This document shows positions 1 to 7,753 of a stretch of DNA of 22,870 bases, piece after piece. Source of the stretch: Croceibacterium_A sp965977975 (lineage in GTDB: Bacteria; Pseudomonadota; Alphaproteobacteria; Sphingomonadales; Sphingomonadaceae). The translations under genes were made by a program, and so were the position numbers. The stretch's first letter is position 1, and the number at the start of each line of letters is the position of its first letter. The notes beneath the pieces were generated by a model, which saw only the letters and a program-made list of their open reading frames with translations, was not told where the DNA came from and searched no databases. The DNA lies in contig CBHCZH010000048.1 of the NCBI GenBank assembly GCA_965977975.1, positions 1 to 22,870 of the forward strand, written 5' to 3'.

Positions 1-1585
1 GGGGCGGGTCCTTGATGTCGCAGGTCTTGCAGTGGACGCAGTTCTGGGCGTTGATGACCAGATGCGGCGCGCCTTCCTCGATGCAGACCCATTCATAGAC
101 CCCTGCCGGGCAGTAGCGCGCCTCCAGCCCGGCGTAGATCGGCCAGTTCACCCGTTCGGGCACCATCGGGTCCTTCAGCACCAGATGGCAGGGCTGATCC
201 TCGGCGTGGTTGGTGCCCGAGAGGAACACCGAGCTGAGGCGGTCGAAGGTGATCCTGCCATCGGGCTTGGGATAGCGGATCGGCGCGTAGCGATCGGCGC
301 GGCGCGTGGATTCGGCGTCGGTGTGGTGCTTCAGCGTGAACGGCAGGCGGACCTTCAGCGTGCGCAGCCACATGTCCGCGCCGGCGAGCATCGTGCCGAT
401 CAGGCCTCCGAACTTGGCCACGAACGGCTCGGCGTTGCGGACCATCTTGAGCTCGTCGGCAATCCAGCTTGAACGCAGCGTAGGCTCGTAATCGGCCAGC
501 TCGTCGTGCTGCCGTCCCGCAGCGAGGGCCGCGGCGACGGATTCGGCGGCGAGCATCCCGCTCTTCATCGCGGTATGCGTGCCCTTGATGCGCGGAACGT
601 TGACGAACCCGGCAGCGCAGCCGATCAGCGCGCCGCCGGGAAAGGCCAGCCGGGGCACGCTCTGCCAGCCGCCCTCGTTGATCGCCCGCGCGCCGTAGGC
701 CACGCGCCGGCCGCCCTCGAGCACCGCGCGGATCGCCGGATGCTGCTTCCAGCGCTGGAACTCCTCGAATGGGCTGATCCACGGGTTGGCGTAGTCGAGC
801 GCGGTGACGAACCCGAGCGCGACCTGGCCGTTCGCTTGGTGGTAGAGGAACCCCCCGCCCCAGGTGTCGCGCTCTGAAAGCGGCCAGCCCTGGGTGTGGA
901 TCACCTTGCCGGGCTCATGATTGTCGGGAGCTACGTCCCACAATTCCTTGATTCCCAAGCCGTAGACTTGCGGCTCGCATTCGGCCTCGAGGCCGAAATG
1001 CGTGCGCATCCGCTTGGTCAGGTGCCCGCGCGCACCCTCGGCGAAGAGCGTGTACTTCGCGTGAAGCTCCATCCCCGGCTGGTAGTCGGGCTTGTGCGTG
1101 CCGTCGGCCGCAACGCCCATGTCCTGCGTCGCCAGCCCCATGACCCGGCCATCACCGTCGAACAGCACTTCGCTTGCCGGGAATCCCGGGAACACCTGCA
1201 CTCCGAGCGCCTCGGCCTGCTCGGCCAGCCAGCGGCACACGTTGCCGAGCGAACCGGTGTAGCAGCCCTCGTTCGACATCAGCGGCGGCAGCATGAAGTG
1301 CGGCATGGTCCACTTGCCGCGGCGGGTCAGCACCCAGTGCAGGTTCTCAGTCACGGGCCCTTCGGCGAGCGGGCAGCTTTCGCGCCAATCGGGCAGCAGC
1401 TCGTCGAGCGCCTTCGGATCGATCACCGCGCCCGAGAGGATATGCGCCCCAACTTCCGATCCCTTCTCCAGTACGACGACCTCGAGCGACGGCTCGATCT
1501 GCTTGAGCCGGATCGCCGCCGAGAGGCCCGATGGGCCGGCCCCGACGATCACCACGTCGACCGGCATCGATTCCCGTTCGCTCAT
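1..1585 (-). CDS. Electron transfer flavoprotein-ubiquinone oxidoreductase (3' end off window)
   Basis: ETF-QO takes electrons from reduced ETF, which collects them from acyl-CoA dehydrogenases, and reduces ubiquinone at the inner membrane. The reading frame is open from an ATG at 1585 to base 1, 528 codons. The family is about 550 residues, so only roughly 20 C-terminal residues are missing. The N-terminus carries the FAD dinucleotide-binding motif VVIVGAGPSGLSAA near residues 11-24, followed by LEKGSEVGAHILSGAV. The C-terminus shows the [4Fe-4S] ligands: one Cys in ARYCPAGVYEW, then NCVHCKTCDIKDP at the window edge. A GAAGGG ribosome site lies about 6 bases before the ATG. It diverges from the ScfR-type regulator. 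The four acyl-CoA dehydrogenases further on give it obvious electron donors. Confidence in family is very high; the link to this pathway is inferred, because ETF-QO is also a housekeeping enzyme. Confidence 0.95.
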   Translation of the reverse strand, partial: MSERESMPVDVVIVGAGPSGLSAAIRLKQIEPSLEVVVLEKGSEVGAHILSGAVIDPKALDELLPDWRESCPLAEGPVTENLHWVLTRRGKWTMPHFMLPPLMSNEGCYTGSLGNVCRWLAEQAEALGVQVFPGFPASEVLFDGDGRVMGLATQDMGVAADGTHKPDYQPGMELHAKYTLFAEGARGHLTKRMRTHFGLEAECEPQVYGLGIKELWDVAPDNHEPGKVIHTQGWPLSERDTWGGGFLYHQANGQVALGFVTALDYANPWISPFEEFQRWKQHPAIRAVLEGGRRVAYGARAINEGGWQSVPRLAFPGGALIGCAAGFVNVPRIKGTHTAMKSGMLAAESVAAALAAGRQHDELADYEPTLRSSWIADELKMVRNAEPFVAKFGGLIGTMLAGADMWLRTLKVRLPFTLKHHTDAESTRRADRYAPIRYPKPDGRITFDRLSSVFLSGTNHAEDQPCHLVLKDPMVPERVNWPIYAGLEARYCPAGVYEWVCIEEGAPHLVINAQNCVHCKTCDIKDPP

Positions 1586-1827
1586 CGGCGCCCTTCAAGT
1601 TCTGTCGGTCCGACCGGATAGGACCGGCTTGCCGCTAATGCCCGGGCCTCGATCTGCACCTCGCTACCCGCAGCTGTGCTGCGGCGCCACGGCATTCGAG
1701 TTCGGAAGGATCTTCGCGAACGACATTTTGCCTCAAGTCTGGGACCCTCAGAGTAGGCTCTCGGACGTCACTGTCCAATGTTAACATGCAAATTTGCAAT
1801 TGTTCAATTTGCAGATATCGTGGCTCG
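1586..1827. promoter_or_regulatory. Divergent intergenic region between ETF-QO and ScfR-type regulator
   Basis: This 242-base gap must hold both promoters. Two elements stand out. One is a near-palindrome GTCGGTCCGAC at 1604-1614 in the leader of the ETF-QO gene. The other is the AT-rich TTTGCA repeat block at 1787-1813 just before the regulator start, listed separately. I could not assign -35/-10 boxes with confidence. Confidence 0.5.
1787..1813. promoter_or_regulatory. Candidate operator: palindrome plus TTTGCA direct repeat
   Basis: TGCAAATTTGCA at 1787-1798 is a perfect 12-base palindrome. AATTTGCA occurs twice, at 1791-1798 and 1806-1813, exactly 15 bases apart. The block is strikingly AT-rich for this GC-rich window and ends 14 bases before the favoured start of the regulator. 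ScfR-family proteins such as Rhodobacter PccR and corynebacterial RamB are known to bind TTTGCAAA-like sites, so this is a plausible autoregulatory operator. The 15-base period differs from the 12-base period I recall for PccR, so half-site spacing is not identical. Confidence 0.5.
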
Positions 1828-3231
1828 ATGAAAAGACGACTCTTCGCCGGTGCTGAGATCAAGCGCTTGCGGCAACATCGCTCATTGCAGCAACGCGCGC
1901 TCGCCGCGCAGCTTGGCATCAGCGCACCCTATCTCTCCCAGATCGAGAACGACGAGAGGCCGCTGACCGGCGCTTTGATCGAGAGGCTCGCGCTCCTGTT
2001 TCCGCTCGACTGGAATGATCTCGGTGTCGATGACTTGGAACAGCTTGCGGTCGCCGTGCGGGAGGCCACTGCAGATCCTGTTCTGGATGGAACCGTGACC
2101 CCTGAGCAACTAGCGCGTTTCGTCGAACAGCATCCCCAGTTGGCCCGCCAGTTCGTTCTGCTGCACGAGGCGTTCCGGGCAGCGGGGCAGCGGCTCGAGA
2201 TGATCGACGAAGCGATCGATGCCGACAATCTCGGTCTGACCCGGCTGCCTTGGGAAGAGGTTCGGGACTGGTTTCATCTGGCGAACAACTACGTCGATAT
2301 GCTCGATCGCTCCGCCGAAGAGCTTGCTTACGAACTATGCCGCGACGAGCCCTCCCCATCCGAGCGGGCGATGGCGCAGCAATTGCAGGACCGGTTCGCC
2401 GTGTCATTGAATTATGAAGCCGGCGTCGACTTGCGGAAGTTTGATGCGCGCTCGCGGCTCCTGGTGCTGGATTCCGGTCAACCAGCCCAGACCAGGAGGT
2501 TTCAACTGGCTCATCAGCTCGCCGCGCTCGCCTTCGACGAACAGATCAACGTCCTGGTCGAACAAGCGCAACTGCGGACACTTGCCGCCCGCCAGCTTCT
2601 TTTCGTCGGCCTGAGCAACTATGCGGCCGGGGCCCTTCTGATGCCGTACAATCGGTTTCGCGAGGATGCGCGGTCCATGCGGCATGACATTGACCGGATC
2701 AGCCAGTCCTACGGCACGAGTTTCGAGCAGACCTGTCACCGCCTCTCCACTTTGCAGCGCGAGCGCGCGCGCGGCGTGCCGTTCTTCTTCTGCCGCGTCG
2801 ACATGGCCGGCAACATCACCAAGCGGCACTCGGCCACGAGACTGCAATTTGCTCGTTTCGGAGGCGCATGCCCGCTCTGGATCGTGCATGAAGCAGTCGC
2901 TATTCCCGACCGGATTCAGGTTCAGCTGGCGGAAACGCCGGATGGCGTGCGTTATGTTTCTATGGCCAAGGGGCTGGTCAAGCCGTCGGGCCGTTTCGAT
3001 CGCATGCCGCGGCGATACGCCGTCGCCCTGGGATGCGAGATCGAGCACGCTCACGAGTTCATTTATGCCGACGGAATGGATCTCGCATCGAAGCGCGCAG
3101 TGACAAAGATCGGCGTCTCCTGCCGGTTGTGTTCGCGCGAGGATTGTGACCAGCGCTCATTCCCACCGAGCGACAGTGCCATCCGGGTCGATCCGAACAG
3201 GCGGCAGGTCGTACCCTATCAAATCGTCTGA
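1828..3231 (+). CDS. XRE-family short-chain fatty acyl transcriptional regulator (ScfR/RamB/PccR-like)
   Basis: Predicted cytoplasmic DNA-binding regulator of 467 residues, close to the usual ScfR length. An N-terminal helix-turn-helix lies at about residues 5-60 (GAEIKRLRQHRSLQQRALA, then GISAPYLSQIENDERPL). A central IrrE/ImmA-like domain and a C-terminal DUF2083-type domain follow. The C-terminus carries the cysteine-rich signature CRLCSREDCDQRSFPP typical of this family. An in-frame ATG at 1786 would add 14 residues, but it lies inside the TTTGCA repeat block and its added residues do not resemble the family. I therefore favour the ATG at 1828, before MKRRLFAGAEIKRLR. Known members (RamB, PrpC-type regulators, PccR) respond to acetyl-, propionyl- or methylmalonyl-CoA status. 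Side-chain or ring catabolism by the acyl-CoA dehydrogenases here would yield such products. Its target genes are inferred only. Confidence 0.88.
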   Translation: MKRRLFAGAEIKRLRQHRSLQQRALAAQLGISAPYLSQIENDERPLTGALIERLALLFPLDWNDLGVDDLEQLAVAVREATADPVLDGTVTPEQLARFVEQHPQLARQFVLLHEAFRAAGQRLEMIDEAIDADNLGLTRLPWEEVRDWFHLANNYVDMLDRSAEELAYELCRDEPSPSERAMAQQLQDRFAVSLNYEAGVDLRKFDARSRLLVLDSGQPAQTRRFQLAHQLAALAFDEQINVLVEQAQLRTLAARQLLFVGLSNYAAGALLMPYNRFREDARSMRHDIDRISQSYGTSFEQTCHRLSTLQRERARGVPFFFCRVDMAGNITKRHSATRLQFARFGGACPLWIVHEAVAIPDRIQVQLAETPDGVRYVSMAKGLVKPSGRFDRMPRRYAVALGCEIEHAHEFIYADGMDLASKRAVTKIGVSCRLCSREDCDQRSFPPSDSAIRVDPNRRQVVPYQIV

Positions 3232-3235
3232 CAGG

Positions 3236-3255
3236 TCCGGTGGATCGGCACCGGA
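3236..3255 (+). terminator. Weak hairpin after the ScfR-type regulator
   Basis: TCCGGTG at 3236-3242 pairs perfectly with CACCGGA at 3249-3255 across a 6-base loop, starting 4 bases after the regulator's stop codon. There is no T-run after it, so it is at best a weak intrinsic terminator. Confidence 0.3.
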
Positions 3256-3360
3256 TAATGCGCAGCGCTCGCGATCGTGGACAGGGGCGAGCAACGGTCC
3301 TCGCGTGAGTTGGTAGCGAGGAGAGACACGACCTCCCCACACGCTATGTTGCGTTACCAG

Positions 3361-3905
3361 CTATTTGTTGGTCGATCCTTTCCGCCCACCCGATGCCAGC
3401 TTCGCCGCCCATTCCGTCGACGGAAAAGCGAAGTTTTCAACCAAACGCCAGCCCAATTCCCCGCCATCTGCGTGACCGGCCCCCATCGAGCGGTCCGGGT
3501 TGACTGGTAGGTAGTCATCGCTTCCGATGCCTTTGAGCGCCTCGGGTTGGCCGTGGCGCTCGAGCGTTTTCTCCATGAAATTCCGCCGACGGCACGGAGG
3601 TTCACGTCCACGAGCCTGCTCAGTGGGATCGACTCGATCAGGCGCATCGCTTCAGCGTCACGTCGATCGACCGCGCTCAGCACAAGAGGCGGCTCGGCTT
3701 TGATCCCGCCTGGGGAAGGCTCGGGGGCAGGTCGGCCGCACTCCACGGTATCTGCAAGGAAGCATGATCCGTCCCAATCCTCCACACGGAAAATGGGCCA
3801 TTTCCGCGCCGCGAATAGGCAGGCCTCAACCCCCACGTGGAGGACGCGATCGACGGCCGCTTGCAGATCGGGGACGACATGCGCCAGCTGATGGCGCTTC
3901 GTTTC
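3361..3905 (-). pseudogene. Frameshifted gene relic, N-terminus VOC/glyoxalase-like
   Basis: No intact gene lies between 3232 and 4009, but the minus strand holds two adjoining open stretches in different frames that read like one decayed protein. The first begins near 3905 with HQLAHVVPDLQAAVDRVLHV, which resembles the opening strand and helix of VOC (glyoxalase/bleomycin-resistance) proteins. It has no start codon of its own that I can see; the first usable one, GTG at 3836, falls after this motif. Near 3580 the plausible protein switches frame to FMEKTLERHGQPEALKGIG and runs to a stop at 3361. I do not recognise the second part. Alternative: chance open frames in GC-rich DNA. The remainder of the gap shows only the two hairpins listed. 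Confidence 0.3.
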
Positions 3906-3955
3906 AAAACATCGACTTGTTGGGTCGCCACCTGTGCAGGCTCAAAATATAGAGA

Positions 3956-3982
3956 ACCCCGCCCGAAATGCCCGGGCGGGGT
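3956..3982 (-). terminator. Rho-independent terminator of the TonB receptor gene
   Basis: ACCCCGCCCG at 3956-3965 and CGGGCGGGGT at 3973-3982 form a perfect 10-base GC-rich stem with a 7-base loop. Read on the minus strand, it lies 27 bases after the receptor's stop codon and is followed by the T-rich tract TCTCTATATTTT. This is a convincing intrinsic terminator. Confidence 0.85.
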
Positions 3983-4009
3983 CCCATCACCCTTGCCGCA
4001 CGCAGACCG

Positions 4010-6667
4010 TCACCAACTGAAGGAAGCGCTGAGGCCATAGGTGCGCGGCTCGGCATAGCGGCACGTCGCATAGCCGATGCTGTTGAGGTTGTCCGCGCAG
4101 TAGATCTCGGCCGCCTCGTTGGTGAGGTTCTGCGCCCACACCGCAAGACCGAAACCCGTCCCGAACAACTCGTTGAGCGCCAGTCGACCGCCGAGCATGC
4201 CAAAGCTGTCCGTTCGGTGAATGCCCTGTGTGGCATTGCCCGGCGTTTTCCCGCGATAGGAATAGTTGATGCTGAGGACCGGCTTCGCAAAACTCTCCGG
4301 GACCCACGACGGCTCATAGACCAGCGAAGTGTTGAGTGTGTGCTTGGCCACGCCGGCGAAAGGAAGGCCCTCCAGATTTCTACCGCCAGCAAAATTGATC
4401 GGGTTGAGGTCGAACACCGGCAGTGCCGGATTGGTTGGCTGCGGCAGGATCGACCCGGAGCCATATTCTGTATCCTGGAAGGAATAGCCCAAGCTCAGCG
4501 TTAAGTCCCCGACAGGCTTGATAGACGCGTCGATTTCAAAGCCCTTGATGGTCGCCTTGCCGACATTGTTGATAATCAGGTCGGTAAAGGTGGCTCCACC
4601 GGCGCATAGTGCTGTGTCCACGCAGAACGTGATGATATTCTGCGTCTGGATGTCCTTGTACTCGCCAAGAAAGCCGGCGAGATTGAATCGAAAGGGCACA
4701 TCGCCGAGATAGCCCTGGTGCTTCAGGCCAAGCTCGTAGTCCGTGATCTTCTCTGGTCCGAAGAATGCGAACTGGAGCAGGCGAGTCGTCGGATTGGCGC
4801 TCCCTGACTTGAATCCCCGACGTGTCGCAAGATAGAGCAAGGTATCGTTCCCCGCCTCGTACTCGAGCGACGCGGTCCAGGTCGGCGCCTTGTAGGTTCG
4901 CTCGCCGGAAATCTGGCACTGCAAGCCGTTGTTGACGCCAGTCACACCGTTCAGGGTGCCATTCAGCTCGTTGCAGTTTGCAGCAGCGATGTTGCCCGCC
5001 GCAAAAGAGGCCATCTGATCGTTCTCGGTCGTGAAGAAGTTTTCGCTGCGATAATCGCGCTTGTCCCAAGTGTATCGGAAACCAGCGGTCAGACGAAGCC
5101 CGTCCAGCCCGACACCGGAGAGATCATAGGTTCCCTGCGCGAACAATGCGTATGAGTCCGTCGTAATGTTGGCCTGGGCGTGACGCGCTTGCTCGATGGG
5201 CAGCGTTGCCCGATTGTCATACAGCGAGAGCGGGCCAATCGAGAAATAGGAATTGACCGAGTAGAGCAGATCATGGTTGCTGTAGAAGAAGCCGCCGATC
5301 AGATCGAGGTCGCCGAATTTGCCGATAACCTGAACTTCATTCGACCACTGATCGATATCGTTGAAGTAATTAATGTTGTTGTTCGTCAGATAGCTCGGGA
5401 ACGGCCCTGGGACGATCGGCGGGCAGGCTGCGGGATTCCCGGAAACAAAATTGAACGTCGGATTGAACAGGCAGCTGAGCGTTCCGGACACGTCGGTCAG
5501 ATACGCACCTTCGCCGCCCGCATTCGAATGGTCGAATGCGCGATCGTGGCGATAGCCGAGGATATTCTTGAAAGTAAGGCTGTCGGTCAGTTCGAAGGTC
5601 GTCGTGTTCGCAACACCCCAACTCTTGACGCGTGAGCCGTAAGTGCTGATCGGATCAATCGGCGCCGCGCCGGGGAACAGCGGCGGAAGGGTGCCGATTG
5701 TGGTTCCGACACCCGTGAAAGCCTGCATCACGAACGGATTGCCCTGACGCACCAGGAAGCCGTCGCGAAGAATGGGTTGCGCGCCTCCCAGCTGGCTCTG
5801 CTGGGTCACAATCTGCTGATTGATAAGTGAGATAGCGCCGGTGAAACCCAGGGCATTGGCAGGAGCCGCTTCGATGATCGCCGGGAAAGGGATTTCGTTG
5901 CGGTTCTTCCAGTCGAAGGTCGTGATGTTTTCCAGCCTGCCATCTCCTGGTGCGAGCAGGAAGGTCGCGCGGAAGCTCTCGTTGTGGCGGTCGCCGAGAT
6001 CCTTCTGTCCCGGTGTGAAATTCCGAAACACCCCGTCGCGCCGTTCGATCTCTCCAGCCAGGCGCAAGGCAATGCCTTCGGCAAACGGCAGGTTCACCAC
6101 CGCCTGCCCCCTGCGCAGGTCGTAATTGCCCAGTTCGAAAGTCAATTCACCCTCAAGGGCATCTGTCGGGCGCTTGGTTGTGAAAACCATTGCGCCGCCC
6201 ATCGAGTTCTTGCCGAACAGCGTGCCTTGCGGGCCTTTCAACGCCTGGACACTCTCGACATCGTACAGGCTGAGTCCGCGGGTGCTCTGGGGCACGCCAT
6301 TGACATAGGTCACGACATTCTCGTCGGTGAACAGCACCTGGCGCTGGCCGCGGATCACGAATTCCACCTGCGAGGGATAGATCGTGCTCGGCTTGATTTG
6401 GAGGTTGGGAACGCTGAACTGCAGGTCGCTTACCGCATTGACGTTCTGTTGCTCCAGCGCATCAGCCGAAAGCGCCGTTACCGCAACCGGCACATCCTGC
6501 AGGTTTTCTTCCACCCGACGGGCAGTCACGACGATCGCATCGAAGCCACTGCCTTGTGACTCGGCCGCTTGGTCTTGCGTCCCGGCGTCCTGTGCATAGG
6601 ACGGTGAGGCCCAAATGGCGGCCATGGCAATCACCGCGGCCGAATGATATAGTCCTCTCGCGTTCAT
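4010..6667 (-). CDS. TonB-dependent outer-membrane receptor
   Basis: An 885-residue outer-membrane active transporter energised by TonB-ExbBD. A signal peptide covers about residues 1-25 (AVIAMAAIWASPSYAQ, cleavage after the Ala-Gln). The TonB box/plug start is DAIVVTARRVEENLQDVPVA. The plug includes GPQGTLFGKNSMGGAM, and the barrel ends with an aromatic residue, SASFSW, as needed for barrel assembly. Several cysteine pairs (FCVDTALC near residue 685, YCADNLNSIGYATC near the end) may form disulfides in extracellular loops or turns. A GGGGGA ribosome site sits 5 bases before the ATG at 6667. The upstream gap of 118 bases suggests its own promoter. Sphingomonads often put such receptors beside catabolic genes, so a hydrophobic substrate of this island is the likely cargo. 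The sequence does not reveal which. Confidence 0.95.
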   Translation of the reverse strand: MNARGLYHSAAVIAMAAIWASPSYAQDAGTQDQAAESQGSGFDAIVVTARRVEENLQDVPVAVTALSADALEQQNVNAVSDLQFSVPNLQIKPSTIYPSQVEFVIRGQRQVLFTDENVVTYVNGVPQSTRGLSLYDVESVQALKGPQGTLFGKNSMGGAMVFTTKRPTDALEGELTFELGNYDLRRGQAVVNLPFAEGIALRLAGEIERRDGVFRNFTPGQKDLGDRHNESFRATFLLAPGDGRLENITTFDWKNRNEIPFPAIIEAAPANALGFTGAISLINQQIVTQQSQLGGAQPILRDGFLVRQGNPFVMQAFTGVGTTIGTLPPLFPGAAPIDPISTYGSRVKSWGVANTTTFELTDSLTFKNILGYRHDRAFDHSNAGGEGAYLTDVSGTLSCLFNPTFNFVSGNPAACPPIVPGPFPSYLTNNNINYFNDIDQWSNEVQVIGKFGDLDLIGGFFYSNHDLLYSVNSYFSIGPLSLYDNRATLPIEQARHAQANITTDSYALFAQGTYDLSGVGLDGLRLTAGFRYTWDKRDYRSENFFTTENDQMASFAAGNIAAANCNELNGTLNGVTGVNNGLQCQISGERTYKAPTWTASLEYEAGNDTLLYLATRRGFKSGSANPTTRLLQFAFFGPEKITDYELGLKHQGYLGDVPFRFNLAGFLGEYKDIQTQNIITFCVDTALCAGGATFTDLIINNVGKATIKGFEIDASIKPVGDLTLSLGYSFQDTEYGSGSILPQPTNPALPVFDLNPINFAGGRNLEGLPFAGVAKHTLNTSLVYEPSWVPESFAKPVLSINYSYRGKTPGNATQGIHRTDSFGMLGGRLALNELFGTGFGLAVWAQNLTNEAAEIYCADNLNSIGYATCRYAEPRTYGLSASFSW

Positions 6668-6785
6668 CGCATCCCCCGTGGTTACCTGACCTTGTGGCTG
6701 GCCAGTTTCACCTAGTTAAACTGTGCTTCCCCCGGCGCGTCCGCCTCGTCCGAAAAGACTACGATCGCGGAGTTGGGTTGGGCGG
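6668..6785 (-). promoter_or_regulatory. Probable promoter region of the TonB receptor gene
   Basis: The 118-base gap between the hydratase gene and the receptor gene contains AGTTT at 6704-6708 and AAACT at 6718-6722, an imperfect inverted repeat around TCACCTAGT-type sequence. No clear -35/-10 pair is visible. Readthrough from the hydratase gene is equally possible. Confidence 0.3.
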
Positions 6786-7613
6786 TTACCGGAAATCGGC
6801 CTTCGGCTGCCCGAACGTCGGCGCTTCGCCCGCCTTAAAGGCCCGGACTGCCTCCTTATTTTCCGCGCTGCCGAAATTGATCATTTCAAAAGCGGCCGAC
6901 AGATCGAAGATGTCCTGATTGCGCCGGAGATAGGCGTTGAGCAGATATTTCGTCATCCGCAGCGCTGTCGGCGCAGTCGCCGCCAAGCCCACCGCCACGT
7001 CGATCGCCTTGGCCTGCAGTTCGTCGGCATCGACGGCGAGCGCGACAAGATTCGCCCGTTCGGCTTCCTCGCCGGTAAGCGGCGCGTTGGTCATCAGGTG
7101 ATACTTCGACTTGGCGAGGCCGCACAGGAGCGGCCAGATGATCAAGGCGTGATCGCCCGGAGCGACTCCGATCCGCAGATGCCCATCGAAGAGCTTCGCA
7201 TCCCGGGCGGCTATCGGGATGTCCGCAAGCAACGCAATCGCGAGCCCTGCCCCAACGGCCGGGCCATTGATGGCCGACACGATTGGCTTGTGAGAATTGA
7301 TTATCCTCGAGACCAGCGCGCGAGCTTCGTAGAAGCCATTGACGAACTCGGCGTTCTTCTCGCCCGAGCCAGTCGGCATCGCATCGAAGGCGCCGCCCGC
7401 GCAGAAGGCCTTGCCTGCCCCCGTGATGATCGTGACGCGTGTTTCGGGATCCGCATCGATGGCATCCCACACATGATGCACCGATTCCAGAAGATCGCGA
7501 TGCAGGGCATTTCTCTGGACAGGATTGTCTATGGTCACCCGCAGGACGCCCTCGGCGGGCCGGTCGAAGCGCAAGCCCTTGAATCTTTCATATCCTGCAG
7601 CATCGTTCGACAT
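6786..7613 (-). CDS. Enoyl-CoA hydratase/isomerase family protein (crotonase fold)
   Basis: A 275-residue cytoplasmic protein, normal crotonase length, expected to act on an acyl-CoA ester (hydration, isomerisation or C-C cleavage). The start is the ATG at 7613 because GAGGAGG lies 5 bases before it; the frame stays open further upstream but without such a site. The oxyanion-hole motif is AFCAGGAFDAMP (residues 69-80) and the second is INGPAVGAGLAIALLAD (115-131). Both glutamates used by mitochondrial crotonase are absent. The first aligns with Ala in LAIALLAD, and the second falls in LFDGHLRIGVAPGDH, where Asp143, His145 and Asp154 are the candidate acid/base residues. That arrangement occurs in a common subfamily of uncertain reaction. 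It diverges from the acyl-CoA dehydrogenase operon across a 140-base promoter region, consistent with use in the same beta-oxidation-like route. Confidence 0.9.
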   Translation of the reverse strand: MSNDAAGYERFKGLRFDRPAEGVLRVTIDNPVQRNALHRDLLESVHHVWDAIDADPETRVTIITGAGKAFCAGGAFDAMPTGSGEKNAEFVNGFYEARALVSRIINSHKPIVSAINGPAVGAGLAIALLADIPIAARDAKLFDGHLRIGVAPGDHALIIWPLLCGLAKSKYHLMTNAPLTGEEAERANLVALAVDADELQAKAIDVAVGLAATAPTALRMTKYLLNAYLRRNQDIFDLSAAFEMINFGSAENKEAVRAFKAGEAPTFGQPKADFR

Positions 7614-7641
7614 CGACCGCCTCCTCGATAGAGCTCGCCTG

Positions 7642-7740
7642 CCCGTCCTATGGACGGGTACCCTGTCCGTCATAGTCCAATGAGACGTTTTCGACGCCGC
7701 AGGCCAGCGCCATTGCTGGCTAGAAGCAAGCGATATCGCT
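7642..7740. promoter_or_regulatory. Divergent promoter region with palindromes (hydratase / acyl-CoA dehydrogenase operon)
   Basis: Inside the 140-base divergent gap, CCCGTCC (7642-7648) and GGACGGG (7652-7658) form a 7-base inverted repeat with a TAT centre. It overlaps a second imperfect palindrome, GGACGGGTACCCTGTCC (7652-7668). A perfect 12-base palindrome, AGCGATATCGCT, sits at 7729-7740, just before the GGGAG ribosome site of the plus-strand operon. These are plausible operator sites. No regulator gene adjoins them. Confidence 0.4.
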
Positions 7741-7753
7741 GCGGGAGCCCAGG

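Noticed and set aside
896..1621. Plus-strand open frame of 241 codons within the ETF-QO gene
   Set aside because: The minus strand encodes unmistakable ETF-QO sequence over the whole stretch, including the FAD motif and cluster cysteines.
1786..1827. Upstream ATG at 1786 as the start of the ScfR-type regulator
   Set aside because: It lies in the TTTGCA repeat block, and the added 14 residues do not resemble the family N-terminus. The ATG at 1828 precedes the helix-turn-helix directly.
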